Source of the DNA: Lunularia cruciata
Lineage: Eukaryota; Streptophyta; Marchantiopsida; Lunulariales; Lunulariaceae
Assembly: GCA_948567375.1 (NCBI GenBank)
Contig: OX419758.1
Location: 36,151,001 to 36,215,000, forward strand
Reading direction: 5' to 3'
DNA length: 64,000 nucleotides
The translations under genes were made by a program, and so were the position numbers. Shown piece after piece: positions 29,643 to 42,029 of this stretch. The first letter of the stretch is position 1. Each line of letters begins with the position of its first letter. The notes beneath the pieces are model-generated. The model was not told where the DNA came from. It made no database searches and saw nothing but the letters and a program-made list of their open reading frames with translations.

Positions 29643-32303
29643 CCACTTTCTCATTATTGCTCTCAATCATATCTATGGATGCTATCTCCATACCTTTGTT
29701 TAGATTAGAGCCACTTGGGTTTCACCACCTCCCTCTTTCCTTCTATTGGCTCCCTTATAACCCCTTCTTCCATGGTAAGTGAAATTTGGGCAATTCTTTT
29801 GGATGTGAGCTCTTCCTCCACAATGAAAATGATTTCTTTCATTGAAATTGTTGTTGGTTGGTTGGCGTCCTCTATATGGATAGTTTTTATAACTCCTAGG
29901 CCCTCTACCCACATTTTAATCCACCTTTCTCTTCTCCCATAGTTGCACTACGTTGATCTTGACATTTGCAAGTTGTTATGTGATGGTTTGAAGTGGATCT
30001 TTTGGTAGAGGTGCAAGAACTAGAGCAACTACTACTTGTGGTGCAAGCCTTACCACCAAAGTGTCAAAAGGTCCACCATAATTTTAGCCTTGCAAAGGAT
30101 GCACAACCTTCTTCACTACCAAATCAACCCCCCAAATCCCCTTCCAAACTCTCCTCCATACAAATTGCAATCTTGTTAGATTCAATCTTAGAAGAAGGAT
30201 TTTCATATCTCACCTTGCTTATTATTTGTGGTCTTGACCCTCCCACAAAATTCTTGGTGATCATGGCTCCTATGCTAGTCATATTAGTCCCCACATAATC
30301 CCCACCCTTTCTCAACACTATGCAAAATCTGGACTCTAATTTCTCCACTCTTTCTACATAGACTCTCACTTTCTCTCTATTTCCTTGTTTGAGAAAGGTA
30401 ACTTCACTCATCAATCTCTCATAACTCTCATCTTGAAGAAATTTCTCAATGAGTGCTTAAGTCAAACTCTCCCAAGGCTGTTCTTGCCCATCTCTCCTCT
30501 TTCTTTCTGGTAGTCTGACTCATACCATGTAAGGGATACATCTTTAAAGAAATCTGGTAATATTGAGACCACTCATTCTTCCTCCTCTCATTATTTCATA
30601 TGCAAGCTCTCTTGAAGTCTATCAAAAAAGCTTCCATATCTTTTCCATCCTTGCTAAAGAAAACCAGAAGTTTCCTCATCTTAACCTCCCACTATCTTTC
30701 TTTTCTCTCAATCCTTTTTTCCTTTCACTCTATAACTAATAGAGTATGTACATGACTAACACCATTTGAGAATAATCCACCCTAGGGAACACAAAAGGTT
30801 CAGGTTGCTCCAAGATTTCTTAGCAACATCAAAAGCTAGAGTGCATATTAATCAAATCCTCATGGATAGTTTATCCATAAGTTGAAAGATTATCTCTATC
30901 ATTAATCTTGAGAACTAGCTGATGAAAGTGATAGTATTTCTTTAGCAATACTAAGACTCTCTCCAAGATCCTTCACCAAAGTCTCCAAAAGTACTTTTAC
31001 TCCACCACATCATGTCTTTTTGGAAGTTCTTCCACTCCATAGATCTCACACAACTCCTTGGTCTTAGATCTTCTCCCTCCCAATCTTGGTGAAGAAGGTC
31101 CAACATGCAAACCCAAGTCAAGTAAGCCTTTCCTTTCCCTCAATCTCTTGCTCTCAAAGGTCAACATACATGAAATTGCCTTATGTTCCTTCTCTCCATA
31201 TATAAAGCACTTAGACTGACTCTTTCCTCCAAGTGGTATAGGTTTTTGGGTCCTCTCAACACTCTCTTCAATTTCTATTCTAAACTCTCTTTTCTTCAAA
31301 TCCACCCCTAAAATCACCTCAAACCCTTGGAGAACCTTGCATAGTCTCAATTTCCACTCTTGGTAACCTTCCATGTTCCCAAGTTAAGTCTAAACATTTA
31401 AAGATGCATTTTGTTGCTCTCATATCCCTCATGCATGAGATCTCAACTTTGCAAAATTAACCTCCTCACAATGTCACTAAATTCTCTCAATTGGTATGTC
31501 ACAATCCTTTGAAATTGTGTACACTTGATCACAACCCCAATTTATTCTTCCTTGCAAAATTCCAAATCTTTCAATTGAGTCATGTGTCATAGGCACCTTT
31601 CTATTCAGCACACATATTTTAGATTTGGTCCAAAAACCACACCCTCACTTTCAAGACTCATAACTCCCTAAGCAAGAATGATCTCTCTTTAATTCTTAGG
31701 CCAATTGGTAGAAAATAATGCACTTAATTCTTTTAGGAAAGTTTTAGAATAATCAACTAAATTGAAGAAATGGTGGACTTTTGAATTCATCTTTAAAGTG
31801 AGGGTGTGGTTTTTTGGAAATGCAATTTTCTCCCAAAATTATATTCAGAAATTTCCCGAGAGCATGGGAGAAAATTGCATTCAGAAATTGCATTCTTGAA
31901 GAAATGGTAGACTGAAATTTCCCAAGAGCATGCAATTTTAGAAGCAATTTACTCTATCAACTTCAAAAATTCTAGCTCAATGTATGTACTAGCTCTCACA
32001 ATAATTTAAAGTTTGCTAGCTAAAGACTAACCCAAGCTATCATGTTCAGAAATTTCAAGTCTAGATCTTAAACTTGAGATTTTGCCCAAAATCACTTTAA
32101 TTTTTAAAATTTGCAATCCACCTCATACAATTTCTCCAAATCCTCTCATGTGTACAAAATGTACAATATCACCTCAAACATATCATAATGAACTATACGG
32201 TATACAAATAGGTCTTGGTTCTCTAACATAAGTTCATCTCTCTACTTCCTAATGTTCTCTCCAAGTGAGCTCTCATAGCCTTCTAATATAGAATTGTACA
32301 TGG
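29643..32303 (-). pseudogene. G0 gag N-terminal region, zinc-knuckle ORF remnant and leader
   Basis: Minus-strand match to G1 from ~19000 back to ~16460. Gag remains are seen at 29700-30690, including a nucleocapsid-like region (29700-29912) and 'MSEVTFLKQGNREKVRVYVERVEK' pieces near 30124-30414. The accessory zinc-knuckle ORF remains open at 30997-31374 ('MEGYQEWKLRLCKV'), but its first knuckle has lost one Cys (CFIYGEKEHKAISC). The leader follows to 32303, where P2 is inserted. Confidence 0.8.
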
Positions 32304-35276
32304 TGTCACGGGGATTTTTTGGTCTTGAGAGTGCACCGGGCACATGGCTGCTCATGCTCAGTTTGTTCGTATTGTCAATGCCTCAATGTTTCTTGTAGTC
32401 TGACACTCTCTCTATTCTTGGATTGTTTGAAAACCCCTCTTTGCTAGAGCATGTTGTTTTTAATTGCTCCTGAGGTTGGTTCTCCTTGAAGGTTTTGTGA
32501 TTATCCTTGACCTTAAAAGAACTGGTCATGTTCTATAAGGTTTAGGTTTATGGGTTTCTACCCTTGTCTGTTTTATATTATAGTTTTTCTATTAAGCTCA
32601 ACCTATGGTTCTGGATTTGGCGGTTCATTGAGGTGGATCAAGTGGTCTCTTAAGAGAATAACAACAAGTGGTCTATCCCAATTTGATTTTGGGCACCGAG
32701 ATCATTGAACTGTGCCATTCACATAGACCGGACTAAGAGCTCCTAGAATGGAGTTTTCTGTCAATGCTAGCCATAGATCAAAACTCACATTGGTTTCCAA
32801 GACTCATTGTTCATAGGAATATCAAACTATGGAGTTCACAAGTTTTGGACAAGCCAAATAGTTCTAGTCTATACAGCGCATGCACTAAGCTTTCCAACAA
32901 ATCATCAACTCAGCCGGAGCATTTCACATATACTTTGTCTGACAACAGTCAAGGCAACTCACCCTCCAAACCTCTTTGTTCTCCTATGCCCCTATTCTGC
33001 AGATCATACTCACTCCATTCAATCAAGTCAGCCAACTTTGAATCTTTTATTTTCCCCTACTTTAGATGAGCTAAGCCACTTCAAAATTCTCCTCTTATCC
33101 TCTCAAAGGTTTATTCCTCTGTGCAGTTTCATGTCCTGTGTTTATTCTTTCTGCCACTTTGTTTTCTTACCAGACCTTCAATGTGTCCTTCAAGAAATCT
33201 CTTCTTCCTTGCCAAGACTTCCAAGACTTGCACAGTCTTCTCCTATCCTTCTAAACATCCTCTTCTTGTAGCCGCCTTGCTCAAGTCTCCACCTTCAATT
33301 GTCCTTCCTACTCTAGGTTCTGTACAAACCCTACACACTCAATTTCTCTCTCCTTTGTCCAAACTTCCCAACTCTTTCACATCCACACTAATCCTTCAAG
33401 AAAAATTTCTTTCTGCCTTACCTCTCTCTCTCCCTCTCTTCCCTATCTAGCTCCACTCATTGCCTATTCAGCTACTCTTAACATTCAAGAAAAATCCTTC
33501 TCTGCCATATTTCTCTCTCTTACATTTGAGCAGAACTCTTCCCTATCCAGCTCATGTCACTGCCTATTCAACCACTCTTCCCATTTGAGAAAATTCCTTC
33601 TCTTACAAATTTCTCTCTCTTACATTCAAGCAGAACTCCTCCTTATCCAGCTCCTATCACTGCCAACACTCGCTCCAGCAAACTCGCATTCAAAAATGCT
33701 TCCCTGTCAACACTTTAGCAAACCCTACATCCTTCAGCCATTCAAGAAAATCCCTCACACTTTGATGTCTTCATCTTCGAGAGAATTTATGCCTTGTCCA
33801 TTCTTCAGCAAGCCCTACATCTTGCAAAAATTCTTCTGTATCTACACTCTTCACAAACAATACTCCCACAACAACCCTCTACAATTGAAATTGTTTCCTT
33901 TGTCCAGTCTCTCCTTCGTGAGAATTCTCCACTACCACACTCTCAACAGCAAACCCTCTATATTCAAACATTCTTCCTTGTCCAACCTTCTTCTTTGTGA
34001 GGATTCTCTCTTGTCCACTCACTTAACAGCAAATCCTCTTTATTCAGAATTGTTTCCTTTGTCCAATCTCTCCTTTGTGAGAATTCTCCACTGCCACACT
34101 CTCAACAGCAGACCCTCTACATTTGAAATTGTTTCCTTTGTCCAATCTCTCCTTAGTGAGAATTCTCCACCGCCACACTCTCAATAGCAAACTTCTACAT
34201 TCAAAAATTATTCCTTGTCTAGCCTTCTCCTTTGTGAGGATTCTCTCCTGTCCATTGGTCCTATTTTTCCTCCCCAAAAGCCTCTCACATTCCTGCAAAA
34301 AATGTCTTCTTGCCCCTCTCAAACCCTTCATAGTCTTGCAAAAATTTGCCTTCCTGCAACCTCACCAAACCACTTCACATTCTTGTGAAAATTTCCTTCC
34401 TACAGCCACTTACAAACCCTTCATTCTTTCTTGTGAAAATTTTTGTCTTGTAGGCACTCACAAACCCTTCATTCTTCCTGCAAAAATTGCCTTCTTGCAG
34501 CCACTCACAAACCCTTCATTCTTTGTGCAGAAATTGCCTTCTTGCAACCACTTTCCAGACCCTTCATTCTTCCTCCAAAAATTGCCTTCTTGCAGCCACT
34601 CACAAACCTTTCATTCTTCCTACGGAAATTGCCTTCTTGTAGCCACTTTCCAAACCCTTCATTCTTCTTACAAAATTTCCTTCCTACAACCACTTTCCAA
34701 ACCCTCTCTTTCTTCCTCTGATACAGTCCTAGGCTTTGATAGATTTCTCTCCTCCTCTCCTATTCCCTTTTCTCTTCAAATGCCCTTCTTCTCCTATCCT
34801 GTCCTACAATAAGCTCCCTTTTTCTCAAAAAAAAAACTCCCTACCCTTCTCTCTAACTTTCTTTCCCTCTTGTCTCCTATTCCTTTCAAACTATTTTGCT
34901 TTGCTTCTAAATGAAAAATACTCCTAAGGCCCTAGCAACATAAACAAAAATCTTGAGCTTGTGTAACATAAATTTAAGCTCCAAGATGGTGTAACACAAA
35001 GAAACTCCTGAGCTTATGCATCATTTTCCAAGCTCTTGAAACATAAAAGAACTTTTGAGGTTTACCCAAATCTCAAAACTTCCCCAAGCGTATGGCAACA
35101 CAAACTATTTCTGGGCTTTACAATAATATAGTAAATATCTCCCACAACAAGGTAGCATAAACCAACTTCCAAGACATATTGACATAAAATCTGAGATCAT
35201 TACAACACAAAGAAGAGAAAAAAAATTTGTCACACCAAAGCATCAAGGGCATGCGTGGGCTATTTTCCCAACAACA
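32304..35276. mobile_element. P2: second TG...CA pyrimidine-rich element
   Basis: It begins TGTCACGGGGATTTTTTGG and ends GGGCTATTTTCCCAACAACA, with the same ends and first few hundred bases as P1. It is inserted in the G0 leader. Flanks ATGG and ACGG fit a 4-base duplication of the ACGG/GCGG-like host site with a CpG transition. No coding domain recognised. Confidence 0.65.
33885..34720. repeat. P2 internal tandem arrays
   Basis: Two arrays are visible. A ~120-base unit ('attgtttcctttgtccaatctctcc...gagaattctcca') is present about four times at 33885-34250. A ~55-base unit ('ccactcacaaacccttcattcttcc...aattgccttcttgcag') is present about six times at 34370-34710. The repeat content differs from that of P1. 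Confidence 0.75.
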
Positions 35277-35301
35277 ACGGAACATTATCTTGCCTTCTAT
35301 A

Positions 35302-35326
35302 GAGATCTGCACAACGGAACCAAAAA
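35302..35326 (-). promoter_or_regulatory. G0 primer-binding site
   Basis: Minus-strand reading TTTTTGGTTCCGTTGTGC lies directly inside the 5' LTR and matches the first half of the G1 site. The second half has decayed. Confidence 0.65.
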
Positions 35327-35994
35327 TGTGAGCCAACCTATCTCTTATTTAGGATGAGTCTTTGATGGCTATTATGGTAGCACATCATGGACTAAGAAGG
35401 CAAGGAACCCAACTCCATCAAACTTCTCCAAGGCTAACACTCCAAGACTTAAGACATTACTCACCAAAGAACTCAATGAGAGAGAGATAGTTGCAAATGA
35501 AAGGATAGTTTATATACTTGTGAAGTAATTATGCACCAAAGTTATTTATTACTAGATATCTCAAGTTACTAGGCTAAAAGTCAAATAAAGTCAAAAAGAT
35601 AAAGGAATATCTATACTCATAGGAATATTCTCCTAAGCATGTGATCTTATCTTGACCCAACCATTAAGTCAAGGATTCCCTCTCATAGGCTTTGCTTGGA
35701 CTAAAGAATAATCCATAAAAAAAAGGCTTGTGGGTCAAAGAGTTCTCAACTCTTTACTCAAAGCCAAACACCTAGGAATAATACCAAGTCAATACACTAG
35801 AACCCAAAATAGTGATGCTCATCTTTTTGACTTCCTCTTAAATAAGATCCTCTCTATCTTAGCTATGACTAACTTAAGCTAATCATGACTAATATAGAAC
35901 TATCCTTTATCTTTATATAATTAATATCTCTCAAGTACTTATAATACCAAACTAAATATTACAATAGCACATACATGCACAAATGGGTATTACA
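35327..35994 (-). repeat. G0 5' LTR
   Basis: A 668-base partner of 8123-8813. After it the M1 integrase sequence resumes exactly where it stopped before 8123, which proves the pairing of these distant LTRs. Confidence 0.88.
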
Positions 35995-35998
35995 AAAC

Positions 35999-36911
35999 TG
36001 ATAGTCCATGGCCAACCAAGGTAACTGGAGATCTTGATCTCCCAAGTAGCCTTTCTGCAAACCATAGTTCTGCAATCCTCTCTTCACTCTCTAAACCACT
36101 CTCTTTGCTAAGCCATTTGCCTTAGGGTGATCTTGGGAAATAGTACAATGATCAATCAAAGCCTTTTCACACAAGACTTGAAACTCCCCAAGAACTACAT
36201 ACCTTGATTACTCAAAACCTCACTTGGTGCACCAAAATAATCGAGAACCCAATCCAAGAACAAGTAAGCCATCCCTTCACTAGACTTGTTAGGAAGTGCC
36301 ATCAACTCAACACACTCGGAGAAGTGCTTCACCATCACTAAAACATATCAATGATGTCTCACAATCAATGGTAAAGGTCCAACAAAGTCCAAACTCCAAT
36401 GGTAACCCAATCCCATGATAGGTAATGGATGCAATTGTGGCATAAGAGCATTGAATCATGCTCTAACTTAGTCACAAACCACACATTTGGTAACAAATTG
36501 CTATACATTGGTCTGCATACCTCACTACCAATATGACTCTAGAGTAAGCTATATGTATACTTTACTCCAAAATGTCCTAGCTCCTCATGAGCATGATGGA
36601 CAAACTTTAGTCTTTGAGATAGAAGTGGTACTACTTGCACTCTACCAACCTCCCATACACGCAAAAGGTCTCTACACTCTAATCTGAACTATCTAGCTTG
36701 CTGAAGAACACGATCTCTCTCCTTGGCCCCAATTGTGCCACCCACAACACCAATGCAAAGATAGTCCATCACTAAGACATCATCATGATTGTCTCGTTGA
36801 ATTGTACCACTATCTCCACTCTCTAAATCTATGGCCACAATAACTCCTCTTGTATACGTTAAGAGAGATACCACTAAAGCCCCAAAAAAATAAAGAGAAG
36901 AGTAGATGCAT
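35999..36911 (-). pseudogene. M1 integrase core
   Basis: Read on the minus strand this shows an integrase zinc-finger region ('HEELGHFGVKYTYSLL' near 36520-36600), catalytic-core text, and the block before the 'YFLLYG' region. It matches M2 12300-12645 and extends beyond it, because M2 has a deletion. Stops are frequent. K3 interrupts it at 36912. Confidence 0.7.
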
Positions 36912-38751
36912 TGTGACAACTCGGCAAATATCACTTTTGCGGTAATTAGGTAAGTAAAGTTTGTTCCCGTAGAGATACGAGTCAGAAATGTCCAAATACA
37001 AAGTCAAACATTAACAATGTAGTTCTTCTTGGTTGCATCTTTAATCTCTTAGGTAGAAACCACACCTAGAAGAGAGTAACAAACACTAACTCGCAGTCTT
37101 GTCACAAATTAACACTCCTTAATCACAACACCAACAAATCTTTCCAAACAATCTTGATTGTGATGATTAAGGCTCTCCCAAAAACGGCACTTCACTGCAA
37201 AATGACTTCGTCTCAGAATTGTGTTCCACCCCTCTACTGAAGGCACAACTCCCTCAATCGAAATTGCTTCACATCAACCTCACAATACACTCACAAATGC
37301 AGAATACTACCAACACTACAATTCCTCTCAGATCTATCAAGGCATTGCTTTGATTGCACTTCACTCAGGATCAAACACACAGAATGAAGATCAAGGCTGT
37401 GGAATCCAATATCCAACAATATCCTCTGACTTGCACTTTGAATTTCTCCACACACTCACAAACACAATCACAAAGTTGATACTCGGAATCAAACTCAAGC
37501 GACAAGCACTGAACAACATGATATTGCAAATGTCAGTCTTAAATATTGAAGCAATCGATAGTTATCTTCCTAATGTACCTCTTCCTAACAACTCTACAAA
37601 CCTGCAAATCTCATATGACAATGCAACCTTTCATATCTGTCTCTCCAAATCTCAAATCGGTTTCTACTTTGATCCAATGTCTACTTCATCTTCGGCTTTC
37701 AAACCCAAACCCGCAGTAACTTTACTTCCTACTACTCTGTCTTTGGGTTTCACAAATCCTAATTCCTCCCCCAAACTAACATTTCTCCTTCCTGATATGA
37801 AATTCCTATCATAGTTTAGCCTTCTAAATCTCTATCTCCCGACCCACTCTTCTCTAAAGTGTCAAATGTCAAATCCAAAGACACCTACACTTCTATATCT
37901 CTTACCTTGGGTTTAACTACTATCAATTCCTTTACTAATTCTATTGTGTCATCATCAAGAATTGTAATTGAAACCATGAATACACTATCTACACCTTCAA
38001 TTTGTAACCCACTTTCCCCTAATCACTCATGTTACTAACCCAAAGACACTTACTATCTGATCTTGCACTTTGGGTTTATTCACTACTGCTACTTCTCATT
38101 CAATTCATGTTCCATTTTCAATTAAAACTGAAATTGAAGTCATGGGTATTCTAACTATCTTCTTTCCCTACTCTAACTTCCTTTGATCCCTCCCGCAAGA
38201 TTCCCCAAGTCACCTTCATTGCACTCCGAGGTCAGACTACCTCGGATTTAGTCATTTTCATCTTGAGGCAAAGTCTTTAGACCCAAAGTCATCTAAACCC
38301 GAAGTAGGAAGTCACATTGACCCGAAGAACCTCAACCCAAAGTATATCTACTCTCAAAACTTCAAATGCTTGTAACTTCTTCTATAGACCTTTAAACTTT
38401 GCGATTTTGGTGGCAATGGAAAACTCTAGACAAGACGCTTGTAACGAGATATAGCACGGTTAATTTGGACTTATGGTCACTGAGATATAGCCCCCGCAAG
38501 AATCCTAACCTGTAACCTTCATTCGGATGCGAAGAAACCTTCCTTCAGCGTCTGATCCGAGTTTTTCCCTCCTTTGACACGAAGTAAGCTTCTTTGGGTT
38601 TGATCTAGTCCGAATCTTTCTTCCTCTTATATGAAGTTGACTTCCTTGGGTCTGATCAAAACACAAGTTTCCACTCATTTCTTCTCCATTTGGTTTCAGC
38701 AAGGCACTTCTTCTTCAAATCTCGTCCAAAATGAAAAATGTGGGTATCACA
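36912..38751 (-). mobile_element. K3: 1.84-kb K element with both ends
   Basis: It runs from TGTGACAACTCGG to GGGTATCACA, with TGCAT duplicated at 36907-36911 and 38752-38756; M1 is continuous across it. It shares its left ~800 bases with K8 and contains the C-terminal end of the K8 reading frame (minus strand near 37690-37800, 'VVGSKVTAGLGLKAEDEVDI'). The rest of the ORF is deleted or decayed. The right end is the K5-like variant. There is no pair of LTRs and no RT. Confidence 0.85.
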
Positions 38752-38756
38752 TGCAT

Positions 38757-38865
38757 GCCAAATTGGCACCATATCCTAATCTATCTCACCATGCCAACAT
38801 TGTTGTGTTGTGGTTTGTTTATCCTTTGAAAAAGTAAGTTAGCATGGTTACCTCCACATTAGTGA
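38757..38865 (-). other. Last recognisable M1 sequence
   Basis: The first ~50 bases match M2 near 12745-12800 ('tgcatgccaa.ctggcaccat', 'ctcaccatgccaa'). After about 38805 I cannot match it. C1 begins at 38866. Confidence 0.5.
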
Positions 38866-39289
38866 TGTAAAAAACCAAGACCAAGCAAAGAAATAGGAGA
38901 ATGGAAACTCACATTGGGACACTTGAATGAGGGAAAACTCCAAATGCCTAGCATGACTTTGGCTTTAGTATTTATTGGTAATATACAAGGCCTTTGAGAA
39001 GCTTCTCAATAAGCCTCCTTGAGCCGCTTTCTTAGAGTGCAAGCCAAGTTAACTAGGAAGCTTCTCAAGAAGCTTCCTTCTAGAAGCCGCCTACTTGGTG
39101 TGCAAGCTAAGCTAGTTAGAAGCTTCTAGAAGCTTCCTTCTAGAAGCTACCTGCTTGGAGCACAAGTTAACTAGTCGGGAAGCTTCCCAAGAAACTTCCT
39201 AGATGCTTTTGGAATATTCTAGGCTAATTTGGCTTATTATCTACTTTGTTAGCCTTACTAACTATGTCGCTAAACTCCATGCTGTTACA
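38866..39289 (-). repeat. C1 3' LTR
   Basis: It begins TGTAAAAAACC and ends GCTGTTACA on the plus strand. It contains repeated GAAGCTTC palindromes near 38998, 39058-39090, 39117-39150 and 39178. Confidence 0.92.
39117..39137. promoter_or_regulatory. Heat-shock-element-like repeat in C1 LTR
   Basis: Four alternating GAA/TTC units occur at exact 5-base spacing (GAAGCTTCTAGAAGCTTC). The same string is at 44295-44315 in the other LTR. This is the textbook arrangement bound by heat-shock factor; binding here is inference. Confidence 0.5.
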
Positions 39290-40608
39290 TATTACCCCAT
39301 CGCTATTTGGTGACGTCCTTGTCGCCATTGAAGCTTCAAATTCTTGAATGGCCGTCTGTGCATTCTGGAGGTAAGAAAGGGATTCCCATGTAGCATCATG
39401 AAGGGGATACCCTTTCCAAAGGACTTTGTACTCCATATGTTGATGACATCCTCGTTGGATGTGGCAACGTGCAAGGATACGATCAACTTTGTACTCCTCA
39501 TGATCATTGATAGAGATAGGAGGAGGAGGAGGTTGGACCCAAGAGGAGAAAGAAGAGGGGTTAGGGACAAAGGGTTTCAACTTGGAAACATGAAAGATAG
39601 GATGGATTTGCATATGACAAGGCAAGGCAAGTCGATAAGCAACAAGAGAGACAATTTGGGTGACATCAAAAGGTCCTATCCAATTAGGGGCAAGTTTATG
39701 AACTTGGGTATCAAGTGGGAGGAGTAGATTACTAGAGGTTAGCCTAAATTTATCACCAACTTCAAAGGTGAGATCACGACGATGGTGGTCTGCATATTGT
39801 TTTTGACAATTTTGAGCAACAAGGAGGTAGATTTGGCTTGTTAAAGAGATTCAGATATGGTGGTCAAGAAGGTTGAAGTATGAGGGACTTGAGATAGAGG
39901 AGGAGCAAGAAGAGAATTTGGGACAAGCGGATCTTGGCCAAAATTGAGAAAGAAAGGAGGGAATTTGGTGCTTGCTTATTTAGAATTGTTGTATGCAAAC
40001 TCCACAACTGTAAGACATTCATCCCAATTGGTATGGTGAATGTTGATGCAGGCATGAAGCATATCTTCCAAGGTGCAATTTGCATGTTCAGTTTGTCAAT
40101 TAGTTTGAGGATGATAGGCTATGAACAAAGCAAGCTTGTTGCCAAGTATCTTGAAGAGGGCTTGCCAAAACTTTCCAATGAAGCGAGGATCACGGTTGGA
40201 GATGAGTACACATGGTATCCCATGATGTTTGAATACATTATTGACTTAGAGTTGCGCCAAGGTTGGAGCATCCATAGTATCAATTGTTGGTGCCAAATGG
40301 ATTTTCTTACTAAGCTTATCTACAAACACCACAATTGTTGTGTGACCTTGTTGTGTCTTGGGCAAGGAGGTGATGAGATCTAAGCTCACATGTTCCCAAC
40401 GACTAGTTGGAATAGGAAGTGGCTGAAGGAGTCCACTTAGCTTCTGGTTATTAGCCTTGTTGCGTTGACAACTCTCACACGATTGGACAAACTCCCAAAC
40501 ATCTTGCATTATGTTGGGCCACCACCATTGGCATTGGAGGGTACCTAAGGTCTTATCCACCCGCATGTGACCAACTACTGGTAAATCCTGGGCTTCTTGA
40601 AGGCGCAC
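39224..40608 (-). pseudogene. C1 integrase and chromodomain
   Basis: The open stretch 39224-39625 ends in a chromodomain at about 39331-39493 ('EYKVDRILARC', 'MEYKVLWKGYPLHDATWES'). Upstream, 40246-40608 has the integrase zinc finger ('GHMRVDKTL', CESCQRNK) and core start ('WEHVSLDLI'). Frameshifts and stops separate the parts (39626-40245). The chromodomain in this family guides integration to heterochromatin marks. Confidence 0.88.
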
Positions 40609-41063
40609 AAGTCAGAGATCATCTTTGGCTAGAACATAGATCTGGTATGCATGGAATAGAAGGCCTTCCTTGAAGAAGAAGGTGTTGTACTCCTTGTCGC
40701 CTATTTTTAGATGACCATGTACCATTTAGAAGAAGGGATCTTGTTGTAGAGCTGACCAAAACTTGTTATGGACCTTAGGATCAATTGATACCGTCATAAT
40801 TTCCATTGTGATGAGAGGAAGAGACTTCAAATCAGGTCGTCATGATAGAGCATCAGGGATGACATGGAACCAACCTGGTTTGTACTCAAGTTTGATGTCA
40901 AAAAATTGGAGTTGCTCTTCCCATCAATGATGTTGACTCTTCATGTGTTCCAGTGTAGGGTTTGCAACAATGGCTTGTGATCAGTTTGCATGACCACTTT
41001 TTTCTCCAAGAGGTAATGCCTCCATACCTTGGTGGCATATAACATTGCAAGGTGTTCCTGATC

Positions 41064-41732
41064 TCATGCAGAGTAATTTCTTTCAGCTGTATTTAGTCGG
41101 CAAGACACAAAGGCAATGAGATGTAGCCCATATGGGAATTCTTGTTGCAACACAGCTCCAATTGCAGAGTTAGAAGCACCAAAATCAACCACACAAGGTA
41201 GTTGAGGATCATATGGTTGAAGAATGGAAGACACCATATGCTTCAACTTCTGGAATGCTTCTTCATGCTTGGTGGTCCACTAGAAAATTGAGTTCTTTCC
41301 CAAGAGGTCTATCAATGGTGCAGCCACATGAGCATAATAGTGGATGAACCGTCGGTAAAAATTGGCCAATCCATTGAATGCCCGTACTTTTGTAGCATCC
41401 TTGGGGGTAGGCCAATCAGTAATGGCCTTGATATTCTCTTCTTCCATCTTGATCCTCTCTGATGAGATCTTATGACCCAAGAAGGTAACCTCCTTCTGCC
41501 AAAAGGTACACTTTGACTTCTTGCAGTAAAATTTCCATTGTCGGAGTAGTCTTAGGACTTCTTGCACATGATTCATGTGTTTTACCTCTGTCTTGCTATA
41601 AACTAAGATATCATCCAAGAACACCACTATAGACCAATCCAATAGTCCTTCCAACACCCAATGCATCTGATCAATGAAGATTGTTGGAGCATTAGTGAGT
41701 CTGAAAGGTAGAACTATCAAGTGTCCTTCATG
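41064..41732 (-). pseudogene. C1 RT C-terminal half and RNase H
   Basis: RT catalytic block 'VVFLDDILVYSK' and 'FYCKKSKCTFWQKEVTFLGHKI' lie in 41280-41732, with 'RAFNGLANFYRRFI'. RNase H start reads 'CVVDFGASNSAIGAVLQQEF' in 41064-41246, where the usual catalytic Asp-Ala-Ser is Gly-Ala-Ser. At 41733 the RT breaks off into K4. Confidence 0.85.
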
Positions 41733-42029
41733 TGTATGACCGCTGGTTTTTGAATGGTCCTTTCTTAAAATTCTTTGTTTTGAGGAAAAGTTGTTACATT
41801 GTCCTTGCCTTGGGTTGAGCACCCCCCAATAGGAAGACTTCTTACTTCGGGGTGTATGCTGACAGGGCAAGTTCAAGTACTTTGCCTTATGATCCGAAGC
41901 CATGTTACCTTAGGTTTCATCTTGAAGACTCTTTTCTTTGCCTTCTTCGGCCATACAGGCGCAATCCAACTTCTCTATACACTTCTTCTTCTCCATTTCA
42001 AAAAAAAAACAAAAAATGTGGGCACCATA
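41733..42029 (-). mobile_element. K4: right-end fragment of the K family inside C1
   Basis: It ends 'aaaaaatgtgggcaccata' and matches K8 63540-63832 closely ('tgccttgggttgagc', 'gactcttttctttgccttcttcggccata'). It replaces the middle of RT: compared with C2, about 180 bases of RT are missing at this point. Only this end of K is present. Confidence 0.8.

Larger units (their letters stand above)
8123..35994 (-). mobile_element. G0: Ty3 element of the G family, split by nested insertions
   Basis: The 3' LTR is 8123-8813 and the 5' LTR 35327-35994, with the same family as G1 and G2. Internal pieces are 8814-9687 (integrase end), 9990-10819 (protease and gag C-terminus), 29643-32303 (gag, zinc-knuckle ORF, leader) and 35277-35326 (leader and primer-binding site). 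M2 sits between 10820 and 29638 and P2 between 32304 and 35276. Flanks are GAAT (8119-8122) and AAAC (35995-35998). The empty site in M2 reads GAAC, so the 4-base duplication has decayed by one transition on each side. RT and RNase H are missing. Confidence 0.88.

Noticed and set aside
33121-34812. Open frames of 109-229 codons in P2
   Set aside because: Same cause: tandem C/T-rich repeats. Repeated peptide phrases follow the DNA repeat unit and give no evidence of coding.
37221-37814. 197-codon plus-strand frame in K3
   Set aside because: It opposes the minus-strand K reading frame over its 3' half, and K8 keeps only part of it. It is more likely a shadow in the K terminal region.
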